Source: Anaerotruncus colihominis
GTDB lineage: Bacteria > Bacillota > Clostridia > Oscillospirales > Ruminococcaceae
NCBI RefSeq assembly: GCF_010206195.1
Contig: NZ_VIQT01000006.1
Span: 1 to 64,000, forward strand
Direction: 5' to 3'
DNA: 64,000 bases
Positions within the stretch are counted from its first letter, which is position 1; every line of letters starts with the position of its first letter. Made by a program: the position numbers and the translations under genes. A model generated the notes under the pieces. It ran no database searches, was not told the origin of the DNA, and saw only the letters and a program-made list of their open reading frames with translations. Positions 37,101 through 43,813 of the stretch are shown one piece after another.

Positions 37101-37433
37101 CGCCGCGTTTTTTCCATAGGCCTTGAGCGCGCCGCCCACCTCGCCGAGCGCCACGCTCATCAAAAGATATTTCGCGGCGTCCTCTAAATGCACGCCCGCA
37201 AGCCCGCCATATTCCCGCAAAATCCGGTCGCAAAGGCGCGTAAAGCTGAGCACCTCCACCTGTAAAGCGCCGCGCGCGCCCAATCGCCGGTAGAGCGCCT
37301 TTTCGCTCTCAAACGAATACTGCTCCGGCACCAGCAGGATCGCCCTGCCGCCGCCCGATACACAATCGGCGATGCGTTCATGCAGCAGCGTCGTCTTGCC
37401 GGCGCCGGCCATGCCAAAAATCAAATGCAGCAT
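34113..37433 (-). CDS. addB: AddB helicase-like nuclease subunit
   Basis: The AddB subunit (1106 aa) has an N-terminal Walker A FGMAGAGKTTLLHERI. Its C-terminal nuclease domain has the Asp/Lys motif VVDYKSGAKT and an iron-sulfur cluster formed by one Cys in YYECPFSYFC plus CDWCDYHAVC. The frame is open 24 codons upstream, but AAAGGAGG lies 8 nt before ATG 37433. A TTGTAT-17-TATAAT promoter precedes it. Confidence 0.95.
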   Translation of the reverse strand: MLHLIFGMAGAGKTTLLHERIADCVSGGGRAILLVPEQYSFESEKALYRRLGARGALQVEVLSFTRLCDRILREYGGLAGVHLEDAAKYLLMSVALGEVGGALKAYGKNAANAAFAASMCEQISELKAAGASSEDLRGAAQDLGGAFGDKLSDIALIFDAYQAVIERGYSDPDDCLTRACKRLEGRNFFAGYDVFIDGFMAFMGAEWKLLKFVLADSPHVWAALTCMGLWQGDGTGALACAAHTAARLVRAAREAGAAVAAPVLLETPRRFASGALAWIAQAYPQETPAPYDGAPDGVRIAACEDAYDEIEYIAGEICALVREKGYRYRDIALIGRGLEPYLVPLETVFGRYDIPYFADRRVDIQVHPLVNGIFCALDAARGRFDSEAVLALAKTCISGVDAVDAGLLENYCFTWGVSGAAWAASFENNPDGMEGAFSDEQRERLLRINAARAALIEPLERLADSLRGCDGRGFARAIYSYLEQVDAARRLQDYAGEMEEGEARRFLDLSAQVWDAVIGLLDVFGGALAGVSLPLARLTDLLRLGVSTVDIGSLPQTIDQVIAGTADRIRPNAPRAVFVIGLNEGTFPLWSSPSGIFSAAERERLRTQGVDLLRTPEQTAFFERYYVYFALTQASDALWLTYPLRDAAGAARAASSAVDEVRALVGAPARGSTGGALARAAGERSAFDAMMRHWRDDTPETAVLCSYFAQRDPARMRMLQALGAPRSFSLESRGAARALFGTRMRISPSRAELYYECPFSYFCRVGLRLRPRRRAEFNPIESGSLIHLVLEKIVKKYGGRGLSQLDGDLLRSEITAIIDADLKARIANYDEMPARFKYLFRRLVGTLQRLIERLALEFGQSAFEPVAFELPIGLDAPVQPLDLRAPDGTRVIVEGIVDRVDVLEQDGNKYVRVVDYKSGAKTFSLSDICYGLNMQMLIYLFSICEADGAVPAGVLYMPARDSVIPAERNASGEEIQAQRLKRLRMNGILLEERSVLSAMEPNLAGVFIPVKTKKDGSFDARSSLASLEQMGLIRREVERHLIGIAQGLADGKIGAEPVEGLSDYRPCDWCDYHAVCGHEDGDAVRRLAELDRAEAMKRMEEGTGDG

Positions 37434-37476
37434 CGCCGCTTCCTCCTTTCCAAGGCTGCTTGACTGTATGCTTTTG

Positions 37477-37505
37477 ATTATATCCAATCGCTGCTGAATA
37501 TACAA
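37477..37505 (-). promoter_or_regulatory. Sigma-A promoter for addBA
   Basis: TTGTAT (37500-37505), a 17-bp spacer and TATAAT (37477-37482) on the minus strand, about 40 bases before the addB start. The -35 box touches the base of the kor terminator stem. Confidence 0.8.
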
Positions 37506-37549
37506 GCGCGGCGCCCCTCTGCGTTTTTGACGCAGGGGGCGCCGCGCTT
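37504..37549 (-). terminator. Long GC-rich terminator hairpin after korC
   Basis: Arms at 37504-37521 and 37531-37549 pair over about 17 bp with one bulge, enclosing a short A/T loop. It lies 18 bases after the korC stop and separates the kor operon from addBA. The U-tract is weak, but the stem is very stable. Confidence 0.75.
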
Positions 37550-37566
37550 CATGGTGCGCAACCGCA

Positions 37567-38094
37567 TTAAAGGCTCATGCCCAATTTGATCGCGCGGATA
37601 TTTGGTTCCAAAAGGTGCTGCTTTTTAGGCGGCACGCATTTGGCCACAGCCTGCTCCACCGCCTCAAAGGAAGCAAAGCGCGCTTCCTGGAGGGCCTTTC
37701 CAAGCAGGATATTGTTCGAAAGGCCGGAAAGCCCCTCCGTGTCCGCCTTTTCAGCCGCTGGGACATAAAAACAGCGGATATCGGTCCGGTCGCTCCTTTT
37801 TGAGATCAGCGAGCTGTCGATCACCGCAATGCCGCCCGGAGCCACTTGATTGATGAATTTATCATACGATGGCAGATTCATCGCTACGAGTACATCAGGG
37901 TTCAGCACAAGCGGAGAGCCGATCGGCTCGTCGGACAGGCACACGGAACAGTTGGCCGTACCGCCGCGCATCTCAGGGCCGTAGGATGGCAGCCAGGAAA
38001 CATATTTTTCCTCAATCAAACCGGCATAGGCCATGATTTTCCCGGCGAACAGGACTCCCTGGCCGCCGAAGCCGGCTAAAAGCACACTCAGCAT
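37567..38094 (-). CDS. korC: 2-oxoacid:ferredoxin oxidoreductase gamma subunit
   Basis: The gamma subunit (175 aa) of a four-subunit 2-oxoacid oxidoreductase. The nucleotide-fold start [22 protein letters not shown] and the motif [15 protein letters not shown] are hallmarks. ATG 38094 overlaps the korB stop (TGATG); the frame extends further upstream only by chance. With korDAB it oxidises a 2-oxoacid plus CoA to acyl-CoA and CO2, reducing ferredoxin that can feed the Rnf complex in this window. Confidence 0.92.
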   Translation of the reverse strand: MLSVLLAGFGGQGVLFAGKIMAYAGLIEEKYVSWLPSYGPEMRGGTANCSVCLSDEPIGSPLVLNPDVLVAMNLPSYDKFINQVAPGGIAVIDSSLISKRSDRTDIRCFYVPAAEKADTEGLSGLSNNILLGKALQEARFASFEAVEQAVAKCVPPKKQHLLEPNIRAIKLGMSL

Positions 38095-38849
38095 CAATCC
38101 CTGACCCCCTTTTCCGTTTTGTCGGCATAGACGCCGAGCGGATAATACGGCATCAGATTGTCGCGAAGCCACTGGAGCGCCTCAACGGGCGTAAGTCCCC
38201 AGTTAGTCGGACAGGTGGACAGAATCTCGACGATTGAAAAGCCCTTCTTTTCGATCTGGCAGGTGAACGCTTTCTTGATTGCGGCGGCAGCCTTGCGGAT
38301 ATTCGGCACGCTGTCGACCGCCACGCGCTCGGCGTATGCAACGCCGGAAAGCGTTGAGAGCATTTCGCACACGCGCACCGGGAATCCTGCGTAAGCGACG
38401 TCGCGTCCGGTCGGCGTTGTCTGCGTCACCTGGCCCGGCAGGGTGGTCGGAGCCATCTGTCCGCCAGTCATGCCGTAGATGGCGTTGTTGACAAAAATGA
38501 CTGTAATATTCTCTCCACGCGTCGCAGAGTGAACCGTTTCGGCGGTGCCAATGGCTGCCAGGTCTCCATCGCCCTGGTAAGTGAATACGACGCTGTCCGG
38601 CAAGGACCGCTTGACCCCCGTCGCAATCGCAGGCGCGCGCCCATGTGCAGCTTCAATCATATCGCAGCCAAAATAATTGTACGCCATAACCGAACAGCCG
38701 ACAGGCGCGATGCCGACGGTGCGCCCCTCGCAGCCAAGCTCGTCAATCGCCTGTGCGACAAGCTTATGGATCACGCCGTGCGTACAGCCGGGGCAATAGT
38801 GCGTGGGCACGTCCAAAAGGGCGTGCGGCCTTTGATAAACAACTTCCAT
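38094..38849 (-). CDS. korB: 2-oxoacid:ferredoxin oxidoreductase beta subunit (TPP-binding)
   Basis: Binds thiamine diphosphate. GDGDLAAIGTAETVHSATRGEN and VIFVNNAIYGMTGGQMAPTT form the TPP/Mg motif region, split here for length. The N-terminal YCPGCTHGVIHKL is the usual cluster-adjacent segment. The gene is 251 aa. The start overlaps the korA stop (TAATG). Substrate choice (2-oxoglutarate, branched-chain or other) cannot be fixed from sequence alone. Confidence 0.93.
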   Translation of the reverse strand: MEVVYQRPHALLDVPTHYCPGCTHGVIHKLVAQAIDELGCEGRTVGIAPVGCSVMAYNYFGCDMIEAAHGRAPAIATGVKRSLPDSVVFTYQGDGDLAAIGTAETVHSATRGENITVIFVNNAIYGMTGGQMAPTTLPGQVTQTTPTGRDVAYAGFPVRVCEMLSTLSGVAYAERVAVDSVPNIRKAAAAIKKAFTCQIEKKGFSIVEILSTCPTNWGLTPVEALQWLRDNLMPYYPLGVYADKTEKGVRD

Positions 38850-39919
38850 TACTTGTCACCTCCCGCCATTTTTTCAATTTCTGAAAGGACCTCCGCCGGC
38901 GTTGGGATTACGCCGCCGGTGCGTCCGAAGAAACCGACCGGCGCCTTGCCGTTGACCGCCAGGCGCACGTCGTCGACCATCTGTCCCATGCTCATCTCCA
39001 CGCTGAGAAACGCCTTTGCATGTCCGGCCGCCTTCTCAATCGGCTCCGCTGGGAACGGCCAAAGCGTCATCGGGCGGATCATGCCGACCTTGATCCCCTT
39101 GTCGCGCGCCGTATTGACGGCGCTGCGCACAATGCGCGAGGTCGCGCCGTATGCGACGACGATATAATCCGCATCGTCAACCAGATATTCCTCGCTGCGC
39201 GTATGCTTCTGTTTGATCTGCTCATACCGTTCAAACCGCTCAAGGATGCGGCTTTCCAGCTCGTCCGGCTGGAGGTACAGGGAGTTGACAATGTTATGCG
39301 CACGCTGATTCTGGTGGCCGTTGGTCGCCCAGGAACCCTTGTCATACTGCTTGACCGTGCGCTCCGGGAAAACGACCGGCTCCATCATCTGTCCGAGCAT
39401 ACCGTCCGCGAGAATCATCGCGGGCACACGGTAACAGTCGGCCAGATCAAACGCATCAAACACCATGTCGACCATCTCCTGGATGGACGACGGCGCGAAT
39501 ACGAGCACATGCAGGTCGCCGTGACCAGGCGCGCGCGTCGCCTGCCAGTAATCGGCCTGGGACGGCTGGATCCCGCCAAGCCCCGGGCTGCCGCGCTGCA
39601 CATTGATAATCAGGCACGGCAGGTCCGCGCCCGCCATGTAGGAAATCCCCTCGGACTTGAGCGAAATACCCGGCGAGGACGACGAGGTCATCGCGCGCAC
39701 GCCGGCCGACGCGGCGCCATAGACCATGTTGATCGCCGCAACCTCTGATTCAGCCTGCAAATATGTACCGCCGATCTTTGGCATTTGCTTGGCCATATAC
39801 GCGGCGACTTCCGTTTGCGGCGTGATCGGATATCCGAAAAAATGGCGGCAGCCCGCCCGGATCGCCGCTTCGGCGAGCGCCTCGTTTCCCTTCATCAAAA
39901 CCTTTTCGGTCAAAGCCAT
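38849..39919 (-). CDS. korA: 2-oxoacid:ferredoxin oxidoreductase alpha subunit
   Basis: The alpha subunit (356 aa) with GNEALAEAAIRAGCRHFFGYPITPQTEV at the N terminus, quoted here in part, and TSSSSPGISLKSEGISYM. The C-terminal domain holds VVAYGATSRIVRSAV. It resembles VorB/KorA proteins of anaerobes. AAGGAAAGG precedes ATG 39919. It forms the alpha-beta core with korB. Confidence 0.92.
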   Translation of the reverse strand: MALTEKVLMKGNEALAEAAIRAGCRHFFGYPITPQTEVAAYMAKQMPKIGGTYLQAESEVAAINMVYGAASAGVRAMTSSSSPGISLKSEGISYMAGADLPCLIINVQRGSPGLGGIQPSQADYWQATRAPGHGDLHVLVFAPSSIQEMVDMVFDAFDLADCYRVPAMILADGMLGQMMEPVVFPERTVKQYDKGSWATNGHQNQRAHNIVNSLYLQPDELESRILERFERYEQIKQKHTRSEEYLVDDADYIVVAYGATSRIVRSAVNTARDKGIKVGMIRPMTLWPFPAEPIEKAAGHAKAFLSVEMSMGQMVDDVRLAVNGKAPVGFFGRTGGVIPTPAEVLSEIEKMAGGDK

Positions 39920-39982
39920 GTTTTCACTGCCTTTCCTTGCATACTGTCCGCCCCGGCGCGCTGCGCCCCGGCGGCGCCCGTT

Positions 39983-40189
39983 CTATTTCTCAACCATAAT
40001 CGCGCAGTCCGGACACATCTGAGCGCACATCGCACACCCGATGCACTTGCTCATGTCCTCGACGCAGGCGGGATGATACCCCTTCTGGTTTAGCGCCTTT
40101 TTGTCAAGAGAAATAATTTTCTTAGGGCAGACCTGCACGCAAAGTCCGCAGCCTTTGCACGTGTCCCGATTCACTGTCATTTTCGCCAT
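39983..40189 (-). CDS. korD: 2-oxoacid:ferredoxin oxidoreductase delta subunit (2x4Fe-4S)
   Basis: A 68-aa dicluster ferredoxin with CKGCGLCVQVCP and CIGCAMCAQMCP, spaced as in the delta subunits of Por/Kor/Vor enzymes. It relays electrons from the TPP site to external ferredoxin. ATG 40189 has AAGGAGG 9 nt upstream. It is the first gene of korDABC. Confidence 0.94.
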   Translation of the reverse strand: MAKMTVNRDTCKGCGLCVQVCPKKIISLDKKALNQKGYHPACVEDMSKCIGCAMCAQMCPDCAIMVEK

Positions 40190-40241
40190 ACCTCAACACC
40201 TCCTTCATTGAAACATGCTTTATGGAACGTGGGCGGCTTTT

Positions 40242-40290
40242 GGGCTTGTCTGAAAACAGACGGATTTCCGAATTTTTTCAAACAAGCCCC
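40242..40290 (-). repeat. Dispersed inverted repeat, short unit before korD
   Basis: GGGCTTGTCTGAAAACAGA and its partner TTTTTTCAAACAAGCCCC form termini 49 bp apart. It abuts the longer copy at 40292-40454, giving a tandem of two units in the 262-bp gap upstream of korD. Confidence 0.85.
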
Positions 40291-40291
40291 T

Positions 40292-40454
40292 GGGGGCTGT
40301 TTGAAAAATCAAAATACCCATCTTTTTCTACAAACAGCGGCGAACGCCGCGTTGAAAAGCCTCGGAATCCGGAAGGATTCCTGCGTTTTTTGCCTTGCGT
40401 TCTCCTGCCGCTTGCGAAAAATTCGGCAATTTCTCTATTTTCAAACAAGCCCTA
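40292..40454 (-). repeat. Dispersed inverted repeat, long (about 160 bp) copy
   Basis: On the minus strand it starts with TAGGGCTTGTTTGAAAA, which supplies the stop codon of the ATPase gene, and ends TTTTTCAAACAGCCCC. Its first 40 bases match copy A (13492-13542) and its last 40 match copy D (47263-47314). That is as if the short copies were internal deletions of this one. Inside are hairpins GGAATCC-TTCC-GGATTCC and GCGGCG-TTC-GCCGC. Confidence 0.88.
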
Positions 40455-41132
40455 AGCCTCCCACGGCTTTTTGACATAAAGCCGCACCGGATAAACCGGC
40501 TGGCCGGGCGCATACGCACGCACGGCGTCCGCCAAATCCTCACGCGCGGCCGTAAATAAAAGCGGGATTTGATATTTCAGTGCGGTTTCCCGGGCATATG
40601 CCACCGAACGCGCAATATCCTCCGCCGTTGTAATCTCCGCAAGATTTGAATTATTGACGACAGCCGTCGCCGTCAGACGCGCCGCGCGCTCAATTTCACC
40701 GAGAATCTGCGCGGCTTCGCCGCTTGTACGTGTCAGATAACGGTAGGCATTGACAACATACAGCATGTCGCATCCGCCGCTCTCCATAATATGCGCGCTA
40801 TAGCGTCCAAGCGCGGCCGCGCCCGCGTCGTCGCCGCCGACATCGATCACGATGCGCCGGCCGCCGTCAAGTTCCGCGTCAAGCCGTCCGTCGAGCGCTG
40901 GGATGTCAAGATTGGAACGCGCATAAACAGGCGCGATCAGACGGATGCCGTTTTCCTCCGCCAGCGCCGCGAAATCGGCGCTGCGAAAATACGGATTCAC
41001 AATATCAAGATCGACAAGCGCAACTTCCTCCCCGGCGGCGCGCAGGCTCATAGCCAAATTCACCGACAGATTCGTTTTTCCGCTGCCGTAATGACCTGTT
41101 ACAATCACAATCCGGTTAAGCTGCTCAAGCAA
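40452..41132 (-). CDS. P-loop ATPase, MinD/CobQ-like nucleotide-binding protein
   Basis: A 226-aa protein with Walker A VTGHYGSGKTNLSVNLA, ALVDLDIVNPYFRSAD (switch I-like) and IVIDVGGDDAGAAALG. These place it in the ParA/MinD/CobQ-like P-loop group. Its partner is unknown; genes like this often sit beside 2-oxoacid oxidoreductase operons in Clostridia, and a maturation role is a guess. The frame opens at GTG 41141, which abuts the ribosome binding site AGGGG. TTG 41132 is 8 nt away and is preferred. The stop codon is part of a dispersed repeat. Confidence 0.8.
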   Translation of the reverse strand: MLEQLNRIVIVTGHYGSGKTNLSVNLAMSLRAAGEEVALVDLDIVNPYFRSADFAALAEENGIRLIAPVYARSNLDIPALDGRLDAELDGGRRIVIDVGGDDAGAAALGRYSAHIMESGGCDMLYVVNAYRYLTRTSGEAAQILGEIERAARLTATAVVNNSNLAEITTAEDIARSVAYARETALKYQIPLLFTAAREDLADAVRAYAPGQPVYPVRLYVKKPWEA

Positions 41133-41189
41133 GTCATTCACCCCTGCGTTTTCTCATCTTGCGCGGCGCGGCGGCCGCAATCATAAATA

Positions 41190-41218
41190 ATTATATCACC
41201 GCGCCCGGCCGCGTACAA
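41190..41218 (-). promoter_or_regulatory. Sigma-A promoter for the ATPase-kor unit
   Basis: TTGTAC (41213-41218), a 17-bp spacer and TATAAT (41190-41195) on the minus strand, about 55 bases before the ATPase start. It may serve kor as well, since no clear promoter was seen between them. Confidence 0.8.
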
Positions 41219-41292
41219 TAGGATGGGAGCGATTCCAGCGATTTCTTGCACTTTCACACATTGTCCAGATAAAGTGATGAATAAATAAAAAC

Positions 41293-41315
41293 GCCTCCCC
41301 GCAATTCAGGGAGGC
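41293..41315 (-). terminator. Intrinsic terminator of the small surface peptide gene
   Basis: GCCTCCC and GGGAGGC arms around a 9-nt loop, followed on the minus strand by GTTTTTATTTATTC. It lies about 16 bases after the stop of the gene at 41332. Confidence 0.88.
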
Positions 41316-41331
41316 CGGCTGCCCCAAACTG

Positions 41332-41535
41332 CTACCGTTTTTTCTTCTTGGAGAGAATAACATATACGACAATCAGAATAATGGATACGACCAGCAATCC
41401 GCCCATAATCGGCAGAAGCATACCGCTGCCATCGCCCGTGGAAGGAATGCCAGCAAATACAGGCATACCAAGAAAAGCCGCGCAAAGCAGCGTCATCATA
41501 ACCGAAATCAAATGTTTGCCGCGTTTACCAAACAT
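41332..41535 (-). CDS. Tiny sortase-signal membrane/cell wall protein
   Basis: A 67-aa protein from ATG 41535 (AGGAGG 10 nt upstream). A signal-peptide-like hydrophobic stretch (about residues 8-28) is followed almost at once by GIPSTGDGSG, resembling an LPXTG-type sorting motif. A membrane helix and the tail KKKKR come last. Between signal and anchor there are hardly any residues, so it is a nearly bare anchor. It has its own promoter and terminator. It could be a sortase substrate, a decoy, or a short pilus/regulatory peptide; no close function is known to me. Confidence 0.7.
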   Translation of the reverse strand: MFGKRGKHLISVMMTLLCAAFLGMPVFAGIPSTGDGSGMLLPIMGGLLVVSIILIVVYVILSKKKKR

Positions 41536-41621
41536 CACCCAAGTTCCTCCTAATGTTATATAAATGCCCACAGCGTCAAGCGGTTCTTCACCGCTCCGCC
41601 ATACTTCGACAATATATTCCT

Positions 41622-41649
41622 ATTATAACAGCTCCAAGCCTTCTGTCAA
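41622..41649 (-). promoter_or_regulatory. Sigma-A promoter for the surface peptide gene
   Basis: TTGACA (41644-41649) and TATAAT (41622-41627) with a 16-bp spacer, about 80 bases before the start codon at 41535. Confidence 0.82.
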
Positions 41650-41736
41650 TAAAAATTGTCACCCGTGGATATTTTTCATCGGCCGTCCACACTTGAGCCG
41701 AACCATCCGCGCTTGCCCCAAACGCGCCTGTTCATC

Positions 41737-42113
41737 CTATTCGTCAAGCCTTCGGCCGCCGCGCCGCACAAGCTGCAAAACCGCCCCGATCAGCAGGCAG
41801 ACGAGAAAAATTCCTCCGCAAATCAGCCGTCCGCCGTCGGTACGGCCGCCGCCTAGCTCGGTTTCCCCACTGCCGAACGCCATACCGAAAAAACGGCAAT
41901 GCATCCCACCGCCGCTGCAGAGGGCAAGATCCCCGCGTGAAAAAACGCCGCGGCAGCCGGCATAGCAATGCCGGCGCACAGCAGGTAAACTGGAAACGAT
42001 TTCATATCATGCAAGTCAAAAAACAGATATCTGCAAAGCAGATATAAAATCAGCAGCGCGCCGATTGGTCCGGCGCACTGAGCCAGCGTCCGCTTCATGC
42101 CGAGATTCATCAT
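41737..42113 (-). pseudogene. Four-helix membrane protein gene with apparent -1 frameshift
   Basis: From ATG 42113 (GGAGGG just upstream) the frame encodes two and a half membrane helices. It then stops shortly after the run of six T residues at 41888-41893 (minus strand). The overlapping frame continues FGMAFGSGETELGG, a Gly-rich loop, another hydrophobic helix (IFLVCLLIGAVLQLV) and a basic tail ending at 41737. Joining them with one extra T restores a coherent four-helix protein of about 125 aa. It could be a sequencing indel, a decayed gene or programmed slippage. The family is not recognised. Confidence 0.6.
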
Positions 42114-42165
42114 CCCTCCAGCCTCCGGTCGTCCCCTTTGAAATATGCAGCGCAGCAATCCGCTC

Positions 42166-42193
42166 TTGCAAAAAAAACTGTATTATGTATAAT
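42166..42193 (+). promoter_or_regulatory. Promoter for the sodium/solute symporter gene
   Basis: TTGCAA (42166-42171), a 16-bp spacer and TATAAT (42188-42193). The start codon is about 60 bases beyond the expected +1. Confidence 0.78.
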
Positions 42194-42260
42194 AGTGTCT
42201 ATATATAAAAAGCAAGCAAAGAGGTAAACGGCTGCGGCAAAATTTAAGGAGGGATTTCAT

Positions 42261-43751
42261 ATGCAGATTGACACCAGCATTCTGATCGCATTTGTCCTTT
42301 ATTTCGGTCTGATGCTCGCCATCGGCATCTACTTCTACAGGAAATCAAAAAACATTTCCGACTACTTTCTCGGCGGACGCCAGCTTGGCAGTTGGGTGAC
42401 GGCGCTCAGCGCGCAGGCGTCGGACATGTCCGGCTGGCTGCTGCTTGGGCTGCCCGCCGCGGCGTTCTGGTCCGGGCTTTCCGCCGCATGGATCGCTATT
42501 GGGTTGGGAATCGGCACTTATCTCAACTGGAAGCTTGTTGCTGTGCGGCTGCGCAAATTCACGGCTGTCGCCGATGATTCCATCACCATCCCGCAGTACC
42601 TGCAAAACCGCTTTATGAGCAAATCCACGGCGATCCGCAGCGTATGCGCGATCATCATTTTCGTATTTTTCCTGGTTTATACGGCTTCTGCATTCAGCAC
42701 AGGCGCCAAGCTGTTCCAGTATGTATTCCATCTCGATTATGTTACGGCACTGACAATCGGCTCAATTATTATCATCGCATACACCTTCCTCGGCGGCTTC
42801 CTCGCCGCATGTTGGACCGATTTTATCCAGGGTATGCTGATGTTCGCGGCGCTTGTGATTGTACCGATTGCGGCCGCGTTCAATACGCCCGGCCTTTCAT
42901 CCGACTTCATCGTGAGCCTCGGCGGCGATAATTTCCTAAACTTGTTCGCCGACGCCAGCGGAAAAGTCGCGCTTGTAACGATTATTTCCGGCCTTGTCTG
43001 GGGGCTTGGATATTTCGGTATGCCGCATATCCTGATTCGCTTTATGGCAATCAAGGACAGCGCCATGATCAAAAAGAGCCGCATCATCGCGATGATCTGG
43101 GTTTCGATTACGCTCATCGCCGCTGTCTGCGTCGGTGTGATTGGTCTGGCTTTCCTTGGAAATCACGGCTATTACGCGGATGCGGGCGCCGCCGAGGTCA
43201 TTTTCATGGACCTTGTCACGCGCCTGTTCCCGGGCTTTATCGCCGGCGTGCTGCTCTCAGCCATCCTTGCAGCTGCCATGAGTACAGCCGATTCGCAGTT
43301 GCTTGTCGCCGCGTCCGCTGTTTCCAATGATTTTTACAAGGCGCTTTTCCGCCGCAACGCCTCCAATAAGGAGCTGATGTGGGTGTCGCGCGCCGCTGTG
43401 ATGGTTATCGCGGTCATCGCCTATCTGCTCGCGCTCGACCCGAACAGCAGCGTCATGGGCCTTGTCTCCTATGCCTGGGCCGGCTTCGGCTCGTCCTTCG
43501 GACCGGTCATCCTGCTCTCGCTGTTCTGGAAGCGCCTGACCATGAAGGGGTGTGTCGCCGGCATGGTTGTCGGCGGCCTGACCGTCGTGCTGTGGGAAAA
43601 TATTCCCGCGCTCGCGGCCACCGGCCTTTATTCGCTCGCTCCTGGCTTTGTGATCGCTCTGGCGGTGATCGTCATCGTTTCGCTGACTGATAAGGAGCCT
43701 TCCAGAGAGGTTCAGGAGCTGTTTGACCGCGCGCGTTCCGTCAATATCTGA
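42261..43751 (+). CDS. putP: Sodium/proline symporter (SSS family)
   Basis: A 496-aa protein with about 13 membrane helices. The family signature region is seen in SDYFLGGRQLGSWVTALSAQ and SDMSGWLLLGLPAA near the N terminus, where PutP residues bind Na+ and proline. Further marks are FLGGFLAACWTDFIQGMLM and AAAMSTADSQLLVAASAVSND. The latter matches the conserved Na2-site helix. GGAGGG lies 9 nt before ATG 42261. It is a single-gene unit with its own promoter and terminator. Proline is the best guess; pantothenate- or urea-type substrates are less likely. Confidence 0.9.
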   Translation: MQIDTSILIAFVLYFGLMLAIGIYFYRKSKNISDYFLGGRQLGSWVTALSAQASDMSGWLLLGLPAAAFWSGLSAAWIAIGLGIGTYLNWKLVAVRLRKFTAVADDSITIPQYLQNRFMSKSTAIRSVCAIIIFVFFLVYTASAFSTGAKLFQYVFHLDYVTALTIGSIIIIAYTFLGGFLAACWTDFIQGMLMFAALVIVPIAAAFNTPGLSSDFIVSLGGDNFLNLFADASGKVALVTIISGLVWGLGYFGMPHILIRFMAIKDSAMIKKSRIIAMIWVSITLIAAVCVGVIGLAFLGNHGYYADAGAAEVIFMDLVTRLFPGFIAGVLLSAILAAAMSTADSQLLVAASAVSNDFYKALFRRNASNKELMWVSRAAVMVIAVIAYLLALDPNSSVMGLVSYAWAGFGSSFGPVILLSLFWKRLTMKGCVAGMVVGGLTVVLWENIPALAATGLYSLAPGFVIALAVIVIVSLTDKEPSREVQELFDRARSVNI

Positions 43752-43762
43752 CCTGTACAAAA

Positions 43763-43797
43763 GGCCCCCGGAGGCATGGCTCCGGGGGCCTTTTTGG
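43763..43797. terminator. Bidirectional terminator between putP and the LUD gene
   Basis: GGCCCCCGGAG and CTCCGGGGGCC, perfect 11-bp arms with a 6-nt loop, followed by TTTTTGGCTTTTTT on the plus strand. It sits between two convergent genes. Confidence 0.92.
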
Positions 43798-43813
43798 CTT
43801 TTTTGAATATGTG

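Noticed and set aside
40208..40474. Plus-strand open frame of 88 codons upstream of korD
   Set aside because: It consists almost entirely of the dispersed repeats; no ribosome binding site or plausible protein.
41737..41979. Separate 80-codon gene on the minus strand
   Set aside because: Better explained as the frameshifted C-terminal part of the membrane protein starting at 42113; its own N-terminal part is out of frame with coding-like sequence and lacks a ribosome binding site.
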